Shown piece by piece: positions 33,741-42,089 of a DNA stretch of 64,000 bases. The position numbers were made by a program, and so were the translations under genes. Each line of letters begins with the position of its first letter. Position 1 is the first letter of the stretch. The stretch is from Geminisphaera colitermitum TAV2 (GTDB lineage: Bacteria > Verrucomicrobiota > Verrucomicrobiia > Opitutales > Opitutaceae). The notes under the pieces were generated by a model. The model was not told where the DNA came from. It saw nothing but the letters and a program-made list of their open reading frames with translations, and made no database searches. The stretch lies in contig NZ_ABEA03000106.1 in the NCBI RefSeq assembly GCF_000171235.2, positions 40,262-104,261 on the forward strand. Direction: 5' to 3'.

Positions 33741-35736
33741 TTTGATGACAGGCAGGGGGGGGGGGGCAGCGTTTGGCGATGGTTGCGGGCGGGATTTCGC
33801 GCGTGGGGGTGCGGAGGATTTTGCCGCCGGTCGGGTCGCTGATTTTGGCGAACCATTCCCATGTTGCCGCGCTGTCCGCGCCGGTTTCGAGACGGCAGGT
33901 GGCCGTCTCGCCGGAATGGATTTGGGTTGTCGCGATTTTTTTGAACGCGCCGGGATTCGCTCTGAAATCGTAGTCGAGCGTCTGCTCGCCGTCGTTGTAA
34001 TCGTCGTGGCGGTCGATCAACGGGGAATAGTTGGAGACGTGGATTTGGTTGTTGCGCGGCGAGAAGCGGAGGATCGTCAAGAAGCCGGTGCCGCCGCGGT
34101 CGTCGCTCTGAAAATCCCTGACGAGCGAGTGAACCGTCGAACCGTTGAAAACATCCGCGCGGTGGCCGACGCCGGTGTGGTGTCCGCCGATGAGGAGCAT
34201 CAGGTTTTTGTTGGTTTTGAGGGCTTCGTAAATCGCCTTGCCATCGGGATAGGGCGAATGGTTGCCGTCGGGGCCGGGCCACATGATGTTGTGCGAGGTG
34301 ACAATGGCGCGGCGATCCGCGTGTTTTTTCAGCAGGGCGTCCGCCCATTTCAGGGCGGCGGGGGTGCGTCCGCCGACTTGCGATTCGAGCGAGATGGCGA
34401 TGAGGCGTTCGCCGCCGCTTTCAAAGAGGATGCAGTGGTTGTTGTTGTTTTTGTCGCCGAAATGGCCGGCGTACCAGGCGCGTTTTGCGAAGCGGTCGGA
34501 GCCGAAATAGCGGTTGTAAAAGAGGGCGGGGCCGCCGCCGGTTTGTTTGCCGTCGGGGCGTGTGTGGATGGAGTCGTGGTCGCCGAGCGCGAGGCTGTAG
34601 GGGATGCCGTCGGGCAGGCCGGTCGTCACGGGGTCTTCGAGGAGGCGAATGGAGTGGTCGGCGTTTTGCCATTCGGACTCGGCAACGTCACCGCGGTCGG
34701 TGATGTCGCCGAGGTGGAGGACGGCGGCGATGTTGCGGGCGCGGCGGTTTTTGACGATCCACGCGGTCTGCGTGTCGAAGATTTCGGGTGTGCTGCCCTT
34801 GAAGCCGCCGCGTGTGTAATACTGGGTGTCGGGCAGGACAATGATTTCAAAATCCGGCGCGGCGGCGGCTTGTTTGCGGGCGTGAAAGGTGACGGTGAGT
34901 TCGCGTTGCGCGGGATGGTTGGCGCGGAGCGAGAGGGTGACGGCGGCGGGCGCGGCGGGACTGGCGGATGCGTTGCGTGTCGCGGCGAGTTCGCTCGCGG
35001 TTGGCGGCGGGTTGCCGGGGCGGGCGTCAAAGGTGACGCTCAGGCGCGGGCGTTTTTCGGGGTCGGCGGAGAGCGAGGAAACGAGCGAGAGCGGGTCGGC
35101 TTTCGCGCCGGTGTGTCGCAGCACCCAGCCGTGGTTGGCGTTTTTTCCGGAGGTCCACGCGCGCAGGGATTTTGTGAGGTTCACGTCAACGGCTGCGTTG
35201 TCGCGGAGAAAATAGGCAATGGTGTCCGGCTCGGCGCGGGCTTCGCGTTCGTTTGCCTGAATGCCATTGCCGTCCCGCGCGGCGTCGGTCCATGGCTGCA
35301 ACAGGCGGTTGAAGAAGACTCGTGTGCGCGCGCCTTTGGCGGTGTGGAGTCGCAGGGTCGCGCTCACGATGGGCGCGTTCGTGGGGATTTGCGCGGGTTG
35401 GCCGCCGAAAATATCGTCGAAGCGCAGGAGTGTTTGTTTGTCGGTGAGCGGCTTGCCGGTGCGCGGGGTTGTCGAGTGCTCAATCGGAAGGTTGGGCGCG
35501 TCCGGCGAGAGAGTGAGCGTTTCGTCTTTCACGAGCGCGGCTTCGGTGGCGCCGGCATAGGCGTTGTCGCCGTTACGAAAAATGAGGGTCTGAAAATCGG
35601 AACCGGTGACCATCGCGCCGTCGTTGCTGTTGTCGTTGTTATCGGCGGCGGCGGCGAGGATCGGGGAGAGCGCGGCGAGGGTGAACAGGAGCGAGAGGGC
35701 GAACGCGGGTGGCGTCTGGAATGCTGTCATGTTCAT
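33691..35736 (-). CDS. Exported metallophosphoesterase with DNRLRE-like domain
   Basis: 681 residues at the present tract length. It has a signal peptide (FALSLLFTLAALSPILAAAA), then an N-terminal beta-sandwich of the DNRLRE kind (DNAYAGATEAALVKDETL; TNAPIVSATLRLHTA). The calcineurin-like phosphoesterase domain has the metal motifs VLPDTQYYT, HLGDITDRGD, LALGDHD, VTSHNIMW and IGGHHTGVG. The 17-G tract 35737-35753 touches the start codon on its upstream side. A second tract, 12 C on the coding strand (33755-33766), ends the gene: at 12 the protein runs on as PPPPACHQNENHP and overlaps the pseudopilin gene out of frame. Other lengths give a normal stop or a fusion. Confidence 0.83.
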   Translation of the reverse strand: MNMTAFQTPPAFALSLLFTLAALSPILAAAADNNDNSNDGAMVTGSDFQTLIFRNGDNAYAGATEAALVKDETLTLSPDAPNLPIEHSTTPRTGKPLTDKQTLLRFDDIFGGQPAQIPTNAPIVSATLRLHTAKGARTRVFFNRLLQPWTDAARDGNGIQANEREARAEPDTIAYFLRDNAAVDVNLTKSLRAWTSGKNANHGWVLRHTGAKADPLSLVSSLSADPEKRPRLSVTFDARPGNPPPTASELAATRNASASPAAPAAVTLSLRANHPAQRELTVTFHARKQAAAAPDFEIIVLPDTQYYTRGGFKGSTPEIFDTQTAWIVKNRRARNIAAVLHLGDITDRGDVAESEWQNADHSIRLLEDPVTTGLPDGIPYSLALGDHDSIHTRPDGKQTGGGPALFYNRYFGSDRFAKRAWYAGHFGDKNNNNHCILFESGGERLIAISLESQVGGRTPAALKWADALLKKHADRRAIVTSHNIMWPGPDGNHSPYPDGKAIYEALKTNKNLMLLIGGHHTGVGHRADVFNGSTVHSLVRDFQSDDRGGTGFLTILRFSPRNNQIHVSNYSPLIDRHDDYNDGEQTLDYDFRANPGAFKKIATTQIHSGETATCRLETGADSAATWEWFAKISDPTGGKILRTPTREIPPATIAKRCPPPPACHQNENHPRTSRPCRLHPH
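33755..33766. repeat. Poly-G tract, 12 G, at the phosphoesterase/pseudopilin junction
   Basis: 15 bases before the pseudopilin ATG. Tract length decides among a long tail (12), an in-frame fusion to the pseudopilin (11) and a stop in ATGA overlap (13). Its 3' flank is CA. Confidence 0.9.
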
Positions 35737-35753
35737 GGGGGGGGGGGGGGGGG
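35737..35753. repeat. Poly-G tract, 17 G, touching a start codon
   Basis: On the minus strand this is a run of 17 C ending immediately before the ATG of the phosphoesterase gene, in the ribosome-binding region. It is followed on the G strand by AGT. Confidence 0.92.
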
Positions 35754-35950
35754 AGTGCTCAGGTCAAACGTGGCGGTAACGTAGCGCAGGCATCTTGCCT
35801 GCCATCGAGTCCATTGCGCGAAGCGCGGTCATTTTTGGTGTCGTTGTTGTGGTGTCGGGAAAAGCGGCGCTTCGCGCATGAAATTGGATTGCAGGCTTTT
35901 TCCTGACCCTATGCCTGCGCTACGTTCGGACGGAGTGGCAACGAAAACGA

Positions 35951-35976
35951 AAGCGGGCGGGACGCCCGCGCCACTT
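35951..35976. repeat. Dispersed repeat, second copy of 17981-18006
   Basis: Same GCGGGCG-N3-CGCCCGC stem and GCCACTT end, again with a GCCTGCGCTACGT segment upstream. It lies at the 3' end of the PEP-CTERM gene. Confidence 0.75.
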
Positions 35977-35978
35977 TT

Positions 35979-36761
35979 TCAGCGGCGCTTGCGGCGCGCG
36001 GCGAGGAGGCCCGCAAGCACGGTAAACGCACCCAGCCACACCGCAACGCTGGCGGGTTCGGGAACAGAGGCAGTTTGATAGGTGAGCGCGAGGTCGTCGA
36101 AGGTGTAGGTCGCTGTCGTGGATGTGCTCGTGCCGCCCTGACCGCGTCTGGCGTAAATATAGATTGCGCCTTTAGCCGCCTCCGCCGGGGCAACAAATGT
36201 GCCTGTAATGCTAAATTGCTGCCACGCGCCGTTTGCATCAAATGAGAGAAGTGTGCTTCGGTTGGAACCTGCTGTCGTCGAATTATCTGCCTTATACCAC
36301 TGGATCACCACATCGAATTTGTCGGTGACGAGGTCGAGGTTGTCACCACGCGCCCAGAGCGAGAGCGTATAAGTTGTGCCCGGCTCCACGTCAAAGCGGC
36401 CGGTGGAACCTTGCCGGATGGTAGCATAATTTGAGGTGATGCTTGGCACGGTCATTCCGTAGGCATATCTGCCGGAGTGAACCATGCCCTCCTCGCCAGT
36501 TTTGGTGGCATCCCACAGTTTCCCGGTGCTGTTGCTATTGACGTCATGAGTCCAACCTGTGGGCTTGCCGCTGGAGATGTCCTCGAAGCCAGGACTGGTG
36601 ATGGGGACGTTGACGATGGTCTGGGCGGAGAGCGTCGCGGCAGCGGCGAGGCCGGAAACGAGGGCCAGTGCGCGGAGGCACTTGGAGATCCGGTTGATGT
36701 GCGTGTGCTGCGAGTGTTGCAAGCGTTGCGAGTGGTTTGGGAGATAAGGAAGTGTTTTCAC
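35979..36761 (-). CDS. PEP-CTERM surface protein with carbohydrate-binding-like domain
   Basis: A protein of 260 residues: a signal peptide after a basic leader (ALALVSGLAAAATLSA), a jelly-roll-like domain (ITSPGFEDISSGKPTGW; YTLSLWARGDNL; WQQFSITGTFVAP) of the kind found in carbohydrate-binding modules, and the C-terminal sorting signal VPEPASVAVWLGAFTVL followed by ARRKRR. It would be anchored and processed by an exosortase. It diverges from a LacI-family gene whose start is 82 bases away, so it may be that regulator's target. No long G/C tract lies in this gene. Confidence 0.88.
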   Translation of the reverse strand: MKTLPYLPNHSQRLQHSQHTHINRISKCLRALALVSGLAAAATLSAQTIVNVPITSPGFEDISSGKPTGWTHDVNSNSTGKLWDATKTGEEGMVHSGRYAYGMTVPSITSNYATIRQGSTGRFDVEPGTTYTLSLWARGDNLDLVTDKFDVVIQWYKADNSTTAGSNRSTLLSFDANGAWQQFSITGTFVAPAEAAKGAIYIYARRGQGGTSTSTTATYTFDDLALTYQTASVPEPASVAVWLGAFTVLAGLLAARRKRR

Positions 36762-36843
36762 AAAGCGAATAATCCGCGAATGCCGAAAGGCGACAAGCGG
36801 GCCGATGCTTTACAAATAAAGTGAATTGAGCATAGTCGAGGTC

Positions 36844-37896
36844 ATGCCATCCTTCACCCGCCCCACCATGCGTATCATCGCCGCCAAGGCGAAGGTCAGC
36901 GCGATGACCGTATCGTTGGCGTTGCGCGACCATGCGAGCATCCCGGAAGCCACGCGCCTGCGCATCAAAACCATCGCCAACGAATTAGGCTACCGGCCCG
37001 ACCCGGTGTTGCGCGCGTTTCACTCCTACCGGCGCAACAGCAGGCAGGTGAATTTTCAGGGGACGCTGGCGTGGGTGAACAATTTTGCGCCGGATCACCC
37101 ACTGCGGGCGGTGCCTACATTCAATGTTTATCACCAGGGCGCGGCGCGGCGTGCGGAGCAACTGGGCTACAAGCTCGAAAAATTCTGGCTCGGCGCGCCC
37201 GACATGTCGCAGGAGCGGATGACGGACATCCTGTTGGCGCGCAACATCACCGGGTTGCTGCTGCCGCCCCAGCCCGACGCGCACATGGAACTGCATCTGG
37301 ACTGGGCGCGGTTTGCTGTCGTTACTTTTGGATACACGCTGGTCCGTCCGCGTTTTCATTCCGTGTGCAACCATCATTATCAGTCGGTGTTGATGGTGAT
37401 CCAGAAACTGCGGGAGCGTGGTTGCGAGCGGATCGGCTTTGCCCTCAGCGCCGCCACCAACGAGCGCGTGCATCGTCACTGGCTCGCCGGTTTTTTGGTG
37501 GAACAGCAGACATTGCCGAAGCAGAAACGGATTGATCCGCTGATGATCACAGGCGGTCCGCCGCGACCAGATGTGGTTGGAAAATGGATACGGCGCTGGC
37601 GTCCCGACGCCGTGGTGTCAATCGATCCGCTGGTGGCCGAGGCGGCGCAGGCTGCTGGCATTCGGGTGCCGGAGGACATGGCGTTTGCGTTGTGCGGCGA
37701 TTCGACGAAGGAGGAGTTTTATGCGCGCATTGATGAAAATTCCAACGTGATCGGGGCGACGGCGGTGGACATGCTGGCGGGCATGTTGCAACGCAACGAA
37801 TGCGGCATCCCCGCCCACCCGATCCGCATGATGATCGAGGGGAGTTGGGTGGAGGGACCGAGCGCGCCGCCGACACGAACGCCGGTTGCGAATTGA
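36844..37896 (+). CDS. LacI-family transcriptional regulator
   Basis: About 350 residues from the ATG at 36844 (upstream non-ATG starts are possible). The helix-turn-helix is MRIIAAKAKVSAMTVSLALR, followed by the hinge ELGYRPDPVLRAF and a ligand-binding domain (ALCGDSTKEEFYARIDENSN, a form of the conserved segment where inducer-binding proteins carry the final effector contacts). The divergent PEP-CTERM gene is a likely target, and the DUF4380-like gene follows 168 bases downstream. The effector is unknown. Confidence 0.88.
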   Translation: MPSFTRPTMRIIAAKAKVSAMTVSLALRDHASIPEATRLRIKTIANELGYRPDPVLRAFHSYRRNSRQVNFQGTLAWVNNFAPDHPLRAVPTFNVYHQGAARRAEQLGYKLEKFWLGAPDMSQERMTDILLARNITGLLLPPQPDAHMELHLDWARFAVVTFGYTLVRPRFHSVCNHHYQSVLMVIQKLRERGCERIGFALSAATNERVHRHWLAGFLVEQQTLPKQKRIDPLMITGGPPRPDVVGKWIRRWRPDAVVSIDPLVAEAAQAAGIRVPEDMAFALCGDSTKEEFYARIDENSNVIGATAVDMLAGMLQRNECGIPAHPIRMMIEGSWVEGPSAPPTRTPVAN

Positions 37897-38064
37897 CGGG
37901 AATCGCGGCGCGCGCGGTGTCGATCTCGGAGCACGCAAACGCGCCGGTGGAGGCGGACCGTTTCGCCGTCGCGCCTGTGAGGTTTTATGCGCGGCGAGAA
38001 ATCTTGTGCCTTTTCGCGGCCATTGGTTTGTTGGGTTTTTGTTTCCAATCCGATCCAATCCATC

Positions 38065-38991
38065 ATGAAGCACTCCAAGACTGATTATCGCGGCGGTAAC
38101 GCCCATGTTCTCTCCACGCCCGCGTTCGAACTGGCTGTGACCACCGACGTCGGTCCGCGCGTGGTTTCGCTCCGCTCCACCAAGGGCAAGGCGGGCAACC
38201 TCTTCCTCTCGCTCGACGCCAAGACCGAGCAACGCCTCAATGGTTACCTCCTGCGCGGCGGCCACCGCCTCTGGCATTCGCCCGAGCACGTCGTGCGCAG
38301 CTACCAGCCCGACGACGACCCGCTCGCCGTCAAACCTCTCAAAAACGGCATTGCCCTCGCCCAGCCCACCGAGGCCAAAACCGGCATTCAGAAGGCGATC
38401 AAGATCGAGGTTCTCGGCTCCCGCACGATCAAGCTTACCCACGCCCTCACCAACGACGGCCTGTGGGCCATCGAGACCGCCGCCTGGGGACTCACCATGA
38501 TGCGCGCCGGTGGCTACGGTGTGCTCCCGCTCCTGCCCAAGGGCGACCACAAGGCGGGCGACTTGCTGCCCAGTTATTCGTTCGTGCCCTGGACCTACAC
38601 CGACCTTTCGCTTCCGGTTTGGGACTTGCACCGCGATTTTGTCGGCATCGACGTGCCCAAGGCCACCGCGCCGCAGAAGTTTGGCATCACCAACTATCCC
38701 GGCTGGTCCGCCTACTGGGTCGATGGCACCACGTTCGTGAAATACGCTCCGGTTCTCTCCGGCGCCGGCATCGTGTATCCGGACTTTGGATGCGCCTTCG
38801 AGACGTTTACCAACGGCACCATGATCGAGTTTGAAACCCTCAGCCCGCTCACCCGTCTGGAGCCCGGAGCGTTTGTCGAACACGTCGAACACTGGACGCT
38901 GCTCGACGGCCTTGCCCGGCCCGACAACGACGCCGCGTTTGCCAAACTCGCCGCCGAGGTCGGCAAGTGGATCAAAACGCTCAAAAAGTAA
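38065..38991 (+). CDS. DUF4380-like galactose-mutarotase-fold protein
   Basis: A protein of 308 residues without a signal peptide. The sequence follows the aldose-epimerase-like beta-sandwich fold of DUF4380 proteins: LAVTTDVGPRVVSLRS near the start, LRGGHRLWHSPEH, HALTNDGLWAIETAAWGLT and the late SPLTRLEPGAFVEHVEHW. The role is unknown; related proteins lie among carbohydrate genes. The fmt gene begins 17 bases after its stop, so the two probably form an operon. The start is at the ATG at 38065; the frame is open to 37987 without conserved sequence. Confidence 0.75.
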   Translation: MKHSKTDYRGGNAHVLSTPAFELAVTTDVGPRVVSLRSTKGKAGNLFLSLDAKTEQRLNGYLLRGGHRLWHSPEHVVRSYQPDDDPLAVKPLKNGIALAQPTEAKTGIQKAIKIEVLGSRTIKLTHALTNDGLWAIETAAWGLTMMRAGGYGVLPLLPKGDHKAGDLLPSYSFVPWTYTDLSLPVWDLHRDFVGIDVPKATAPQKFGITNYPGWSAYWVDGTTFVKYAPVLSGAGIVYPDFGCAFETFTNGTMIEFETLSPLTRLEPGAFVEHVEHWTLLDGLARPDNDAAFAKLAAEVGKWIKTLKK

Positions 38992-39008
38992 CCGCGTCTC
39001 CCTTCCCG

Positions 39009-40158
39009 ATGTTGCGCCTCGTTTTCATGGGTTCCGACGCCATCGCCCTGCCATTGCTCGACTGGCTGGCAGGGGGGGGGGGGGGGGGGAGGACATGGTG
39101 TTGCGGAGATCGTGGCGGTGTTTACTCAACCGGACCGCGCAGTCGGTCGCGGCCAAAAGGTCACACCCAACGCGATTAAAATATGGGCGCAGTCCCGCAG
39201 CATTCCTGTTTACCAGCCCGAAAAACTGACCGACGAAACGCGTGCCGAACTCGCCGCCCTCGCGCCCGACGTGACGCTGGTGATGGCCTACGGACACATC
39301 CTGCGCGATGCCTTCATCGCCACGCCGCGCCTCGGCACGCTCAATCTCCACACGTCGCTTCTCCCCAAATATCGGGGCGCGTCTCCCATCCAGACCGCGG
39401 TGGCCTGCGGTGAACGCGAGACCGGTGTCACGCTCATGCGCATCGTCCGCCAACTCGACGCCGGCCCCATTGCGGATGTCGAGCGAGTCCCCATCGGCCC
39501 GCTCGACACCGCCCTTGAGGTGGAGGCGCGGTTGTCCGCCGCCTGCGTGCCGCTCGTTGCCCGCGCCCTGCCGCGCCTTGCCGCCGGCACGCTGGAGTTC
39601 CGCGAACAAGATCATGCTGCCGCGACGTTTTGCCGCAAGCTCACCAAAGCCGACGGCGTGCTCGATTTTTCCGCTCCCGCCGCCGTCCTCGCCGCCCGCA
39701 TCAACGGCCTGTTTCCCTGGCCTGCGTGCAGCGTGGAGATCGACGGGCAGCGCGTGAAACTGGGTCGCGCCGACAGCATCGGCACCGACACCAGCACGGA
39801 CAACCATCGTGTGGACCGCGCAACTGCGCCGGACCCGGCGGGCACCGATTCGGGTAAACCCTTACCGTCTTCATCCTCGTCGGTAATCATCGAAGAACGC
39901 TCCGGCACAACTCTTCCTGGCACAATCGTGCCTCCCGCAGACACGAGGGGCGGTGATCCTGACGGCTCTCCCGGCGGCGAGTACCTGTGCGTGGCGACGG
40001 GTTCCGGAGTGCTTCGTTTGCACGCTTTGCAGCGTCCGGGAGGACGCATGTTGCCAGCCTCAGAATTCCTTCGCGGCTTTTTTTTGCCTCTTGGAACTCG
40101 TCTTACGTCCGAACCGATGCCAAAACTGGTAGTTACACAATCATCTCCGTCTAGGTGA
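39009..40158 (+). CDS. fmt: Methionyl-tRNA formyltransferase, out of frame at an 18-G tract
   Basis: The N-terminal frame (39009) gives MLRLVFMGSDAIALPLLDWLA, then six Gly codons and nonsense ending at 39179. The rest of the enzyme continues in the next frame from HGVAEIVAVFTQPDRAVGRG, with the catalytic NLHTSLLPKYRGASPIQ and the ETGVTLMRIVRQLDAG aspartate, and the C-terminal OB-like domain (LFPWPACSVEIDGQRVKLG). With 17 or 20 G instead of 18 the frame would be continuous. The enzyme formylates Met-tRNAi for initiation, so a fixed loss is unlikely: either the tract length is wrong in this sequence, it varies in the population, or the cell tolerates the OFF state. A long Thr/Ser-rich insert sits before the end. 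Confidence 0.9.
39072..39089. repeat. Poly-G tract, 18 G, inside fmt
   Basis: It lies in codons 22-27 of fmt (glycines) in the loop after the first helix. It is followed by AGGACATG. At this length fmt is out of frame. Confidence 0.93.
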
Positions 40159-40208
40159 CGTTCTAACCTGTTTATTTAAGGGTTGATAGATGTTGTATCT
40201 TGGAAACT

Positions 40209-40285
40209 GATAGATCGAAGCGCACTTGCTGATTCGATTAGTAGAATTTCGGAACCCCCCAAAAAATCAGGTCTTTGCCCGACTA
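40209..40285 (+). promoter_or_regulatory. Upstream elements shared with the gene at 47082
   Basis: Contains GATAGATCGAA (40209-40219) and AAAATCAGGTCTTT (from 40263). The first recurs inverted at 47050-47060 and the second at 47025-47038, both upstream of another exported protein. Role inferred. Confidence 0.4.
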
Positions 40286-40297
40286 CCCCCCCCCCCC
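40286..40297. repeat. Poly-C tract, 12 C, in a leader region
   Basis: It ends 22 bases before the ATG of the carbonic-anhydrase-like gene, between the candidate control elements and the start. Confidence 0.9.
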
Positions 40298-40319
40298 GAT
40301 TTTGGGTAGGATGAGGGCC

Positions 40320-41114
40320 ATGAAATTCAACAGACTCATCATAACTCTGGCTGCCACGTTAGTGTCCACTCTCACCGTGCCGGCGGATAACATGCAAGTT
40401 GGCTCCGGCCCTTACCTCAATGTTGCCGAAGGTAATCCTCTCACGAAGCGGAACCGGGCGGTCAAGCTTCTCGCCGATCAAAGCCTCATCGCCATGATGG
40501 ACGGCAATGCCCGCACGATTGCAGGGCAAACCAAATACTCCGCCGAGGCTGGTCTTGGCCAGATCCCAGCCGCCAACCAAGTAAGGGCGCTCGTCGTCAC
40601 CACCAACGAAATGGTGCAGGTGGTGGACGAAGTGTTCGATGCCCAGCCGAAATCATTGTCGACAACGGGAGTCTCTTTCCCTGCTCCTTCTGCTGAGGAA
40701 GCGGCCAAGGTTGATTCACTGATGACGGAGACCAAGGCCCCCATGCTGGTGGTCATGGGCCACGTCACCCCTGCATTCGAGTCCTACATCAATGGCACAG
40801 CCACTCCTCCGGCCGGTCCTTTGGCCGATGCCCTTGCTACGGCCAAGAAATCTTCCACCAGTCCGGAAAAACAGATGGAACGACTGGTCAATGAAGTCGT
40901 TTTGCAGACCATCTCCGACCTCATCGCGACGAATCCCTCCCTCGGAGACAAGATCCGTGCGGGCAGCATCTACGTCACGGGAGCCCGTTATGACAACATC
41001 ACCGGGCAGGTTCACCTGATCGTCGTCCCCCCTCTCTTCACGAATCATCGCTACGCCACCGGATTCTCGAACGAGCTCGACCATCCCGATATCGTCGTCA
41101 GCCCTTCGAGCTGA
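40320..41114 (+). CDS. Secreted, degenerate beta-carbonic-anhydrase-like protein
   Basis: A protein of 264 residues. Residues 1-22 form a signal peptide (FNRLIITLAATLVSTLTVPA). The rest follows the order of beta-carbonic anhydrase: IAMMDGNART at 57-66 (family: L-M-x-G-N-x-R-F), VRALVVTTNEMV at 88-99 (family: V-L-x-C-A-D-S-R-V), LVVMGHVTPAF at 143-153 (family: V-x-G-H-T-x-C-G-A) and a C-terminal helix plus GARYDNITGQVHLI. The first zinc Cys is Thr, the Asp is Glu, and the second Cys is replaced by Pro or Thr; only the His is kept. It cannot bind zinc in the normal way, so another role is likely. A 12-C tract and elements shared with the gene at 47082 precede it. Confidence 0.6.
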   Translation: MKFNRLIITLAATLVSTLTVPADNMQVGSGPYLNVAEGNPLTKRNRAVKLLADQSLIAMMDGNARTIAGQTKYSAEAGLGQIPAANQVRALVVTTNEMVQVVDEVFDAQPKSLSTTGVSFPAPSAEEAAKVDSLMTETKAPMLVVMGHVTPAFESYINGTATPPAGPLADALATAKKSSTSPEKQMERLVNEVVLQTISDLIATNPSLGDKIRAGSIYVTGARYDNITGQVHLIVVPPLFTNHRYATGFSNELDHPDIVVSPSS

Positions 41115-41137
41115 TCTGGACGCCAGTCACATTTTTC

Positions 41138-41168
41138 AAAAGCCCGGGTTTTGCCCGGGCTTTTTTTT
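41138..41168 (+). terminator. Rho-independent terminator
   Basis: Stem AAAAGCCCGGG/CCCGGGCTTTT with a five-base loop and a run of eight T, just after the carbonic-anhydrase-like gene. Confidence 0.93.
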
Positions 41169-41198
41169 GTGGGTTGTCCAGGAACGAAGGGCAGGGCA

Positions 41199-41214
41199 GG
41201 GGGGGGGGGGGGGG
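41199..41214. repeat. Poly-G tract, 16 G, between terminator and HNH gene
   Basis: 121 bases upstream of the HNH gene start, so it could affect its promoter. It is followed by AC. Confidence 0.9.
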
Positions 41215-41335
41215 ACGTTTCCCCGGTAACCCGGGGGCATTTCTCAGCGCGCCAGTCATGCAGTCGTGTAAAAGTGGATACGAATACGGGTTTCTTGACA
41301 GGGTGCGGGACAGTCTTTAGCCGAATGGGCCCGAT

Positions 41336-41953
41336 ATGGAGGACGTGCTTGAACAACCTGTGCTGGTCCTTAACCGCCTCTGGCAGGCAGTAAATGTCGT
41401 CGGGGCACGGCGGGCATTTGCGTTGCTCGCCCGCGGGCATGCCGGAGTCGTGCACCATCATGAGGACGATTTTCGCGTATTCAGTCTTCTGGACTGGATG
41501 GATTTCTCGCGCGACAACCCGCCCGTCGAGCAATGGGAGGTGGTCCACACACCACGCACCGCCATCCGGTTGCCGCGGGTGATTTTGCTCACGTGGTTTG
41601 ACCGGCTGCCGTGCAAGGAACTCAAGCTGACGCGCAACAATGTCTTCGAGCGCGACAAGGACACGTGCCAGTATTGCGGCAACGTGTTTGACCGGGAGGA
41701 CCTCAACCTCGACCACGTGATCCCGCGTGACCGCGGCGGGCGCACCACTTGGGAAAACATCGTTTGCTCGTGCATCCGTTGCAACAGCCACAAGGCCAAC
41801 CGCCTCCCGCACGAGGCGAGGATGCGGCTCATCCGCAAGCCCGTGAAACCCAAGTGGCGCCCCGTGATCTCGCTCGTGCTCAACAACCAGCAACGCGAAC
41901 GCTGGAAGGACTTTCTTGATCTGGCCTACTGGAACGTGGAACTGGAAGAATAG
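41336..41953 (+). CDS. HNH endonuclease
   Basis: A protein of 205 residues. The C-terminal half has the complete HNH/zinc fold: CQYCGNVF, then LNLDHVIPRDRGG, then WENIVCSCIRCNSHKANR, giving the two CxxC pairs and the catalytic His-Asn-His. The N-terminal half (PVLVLNRLWQAVNVVGARRA) is the domain usual for this class of bacterial HNH proteins. No methyltransferase or phage gene is adjacent, so a restriction role is not supported; housekeeping DNA processing is as likely. A short hairpin (41956-41970) directly follows the stop. Confidence 0.93.
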   Translation: MEDVLEQPVLVLNRLWQAVNVVGARRAFALLARGHAGVVHHHEDDFRVFSLLDWMDFSRDNPPVEQWEVVHTPRTAIRLPRVILLTWFDRLPCKELKLTRNNVFERDKDTCQYCGNVFDREDLNLDHVIPRDRGGRTTWENIVCSCIRCNSHKANRLPHEARMRLIRKPVKPKWRPVISLVLNNQQRERWKDFLDLAYWNVELEE

Positions 41954-42089
41954 AAACCGGCTGCGCCGGTAAATCCCAAACGACAAGCAAACGGACAAAT
42001 CCCAAAGGCACACAGCGTGCCCCAAACCCAAGGCGCGGGACTCCTTTTGAGCTTTGTTCTTTTGGATTTTTGGGATTTCAACGATTGTC

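Noticed and set aside
33571..35784. A 737-codon open frame on the plus strand opposite the phosphoesterase gene
   Set aside because: It runs across two genes and two G tracts with no recognisable motif, while the minus-strand protein has all metallophosphoesterase motifs.
39112..40158. Treating the long fmt frame starting with GTG at 39112 as a complete gene
   Set aside because: It lacks the first beta strand and helix of the nucleotide-binding fold, which are found intact in the other frame just before the G tract.
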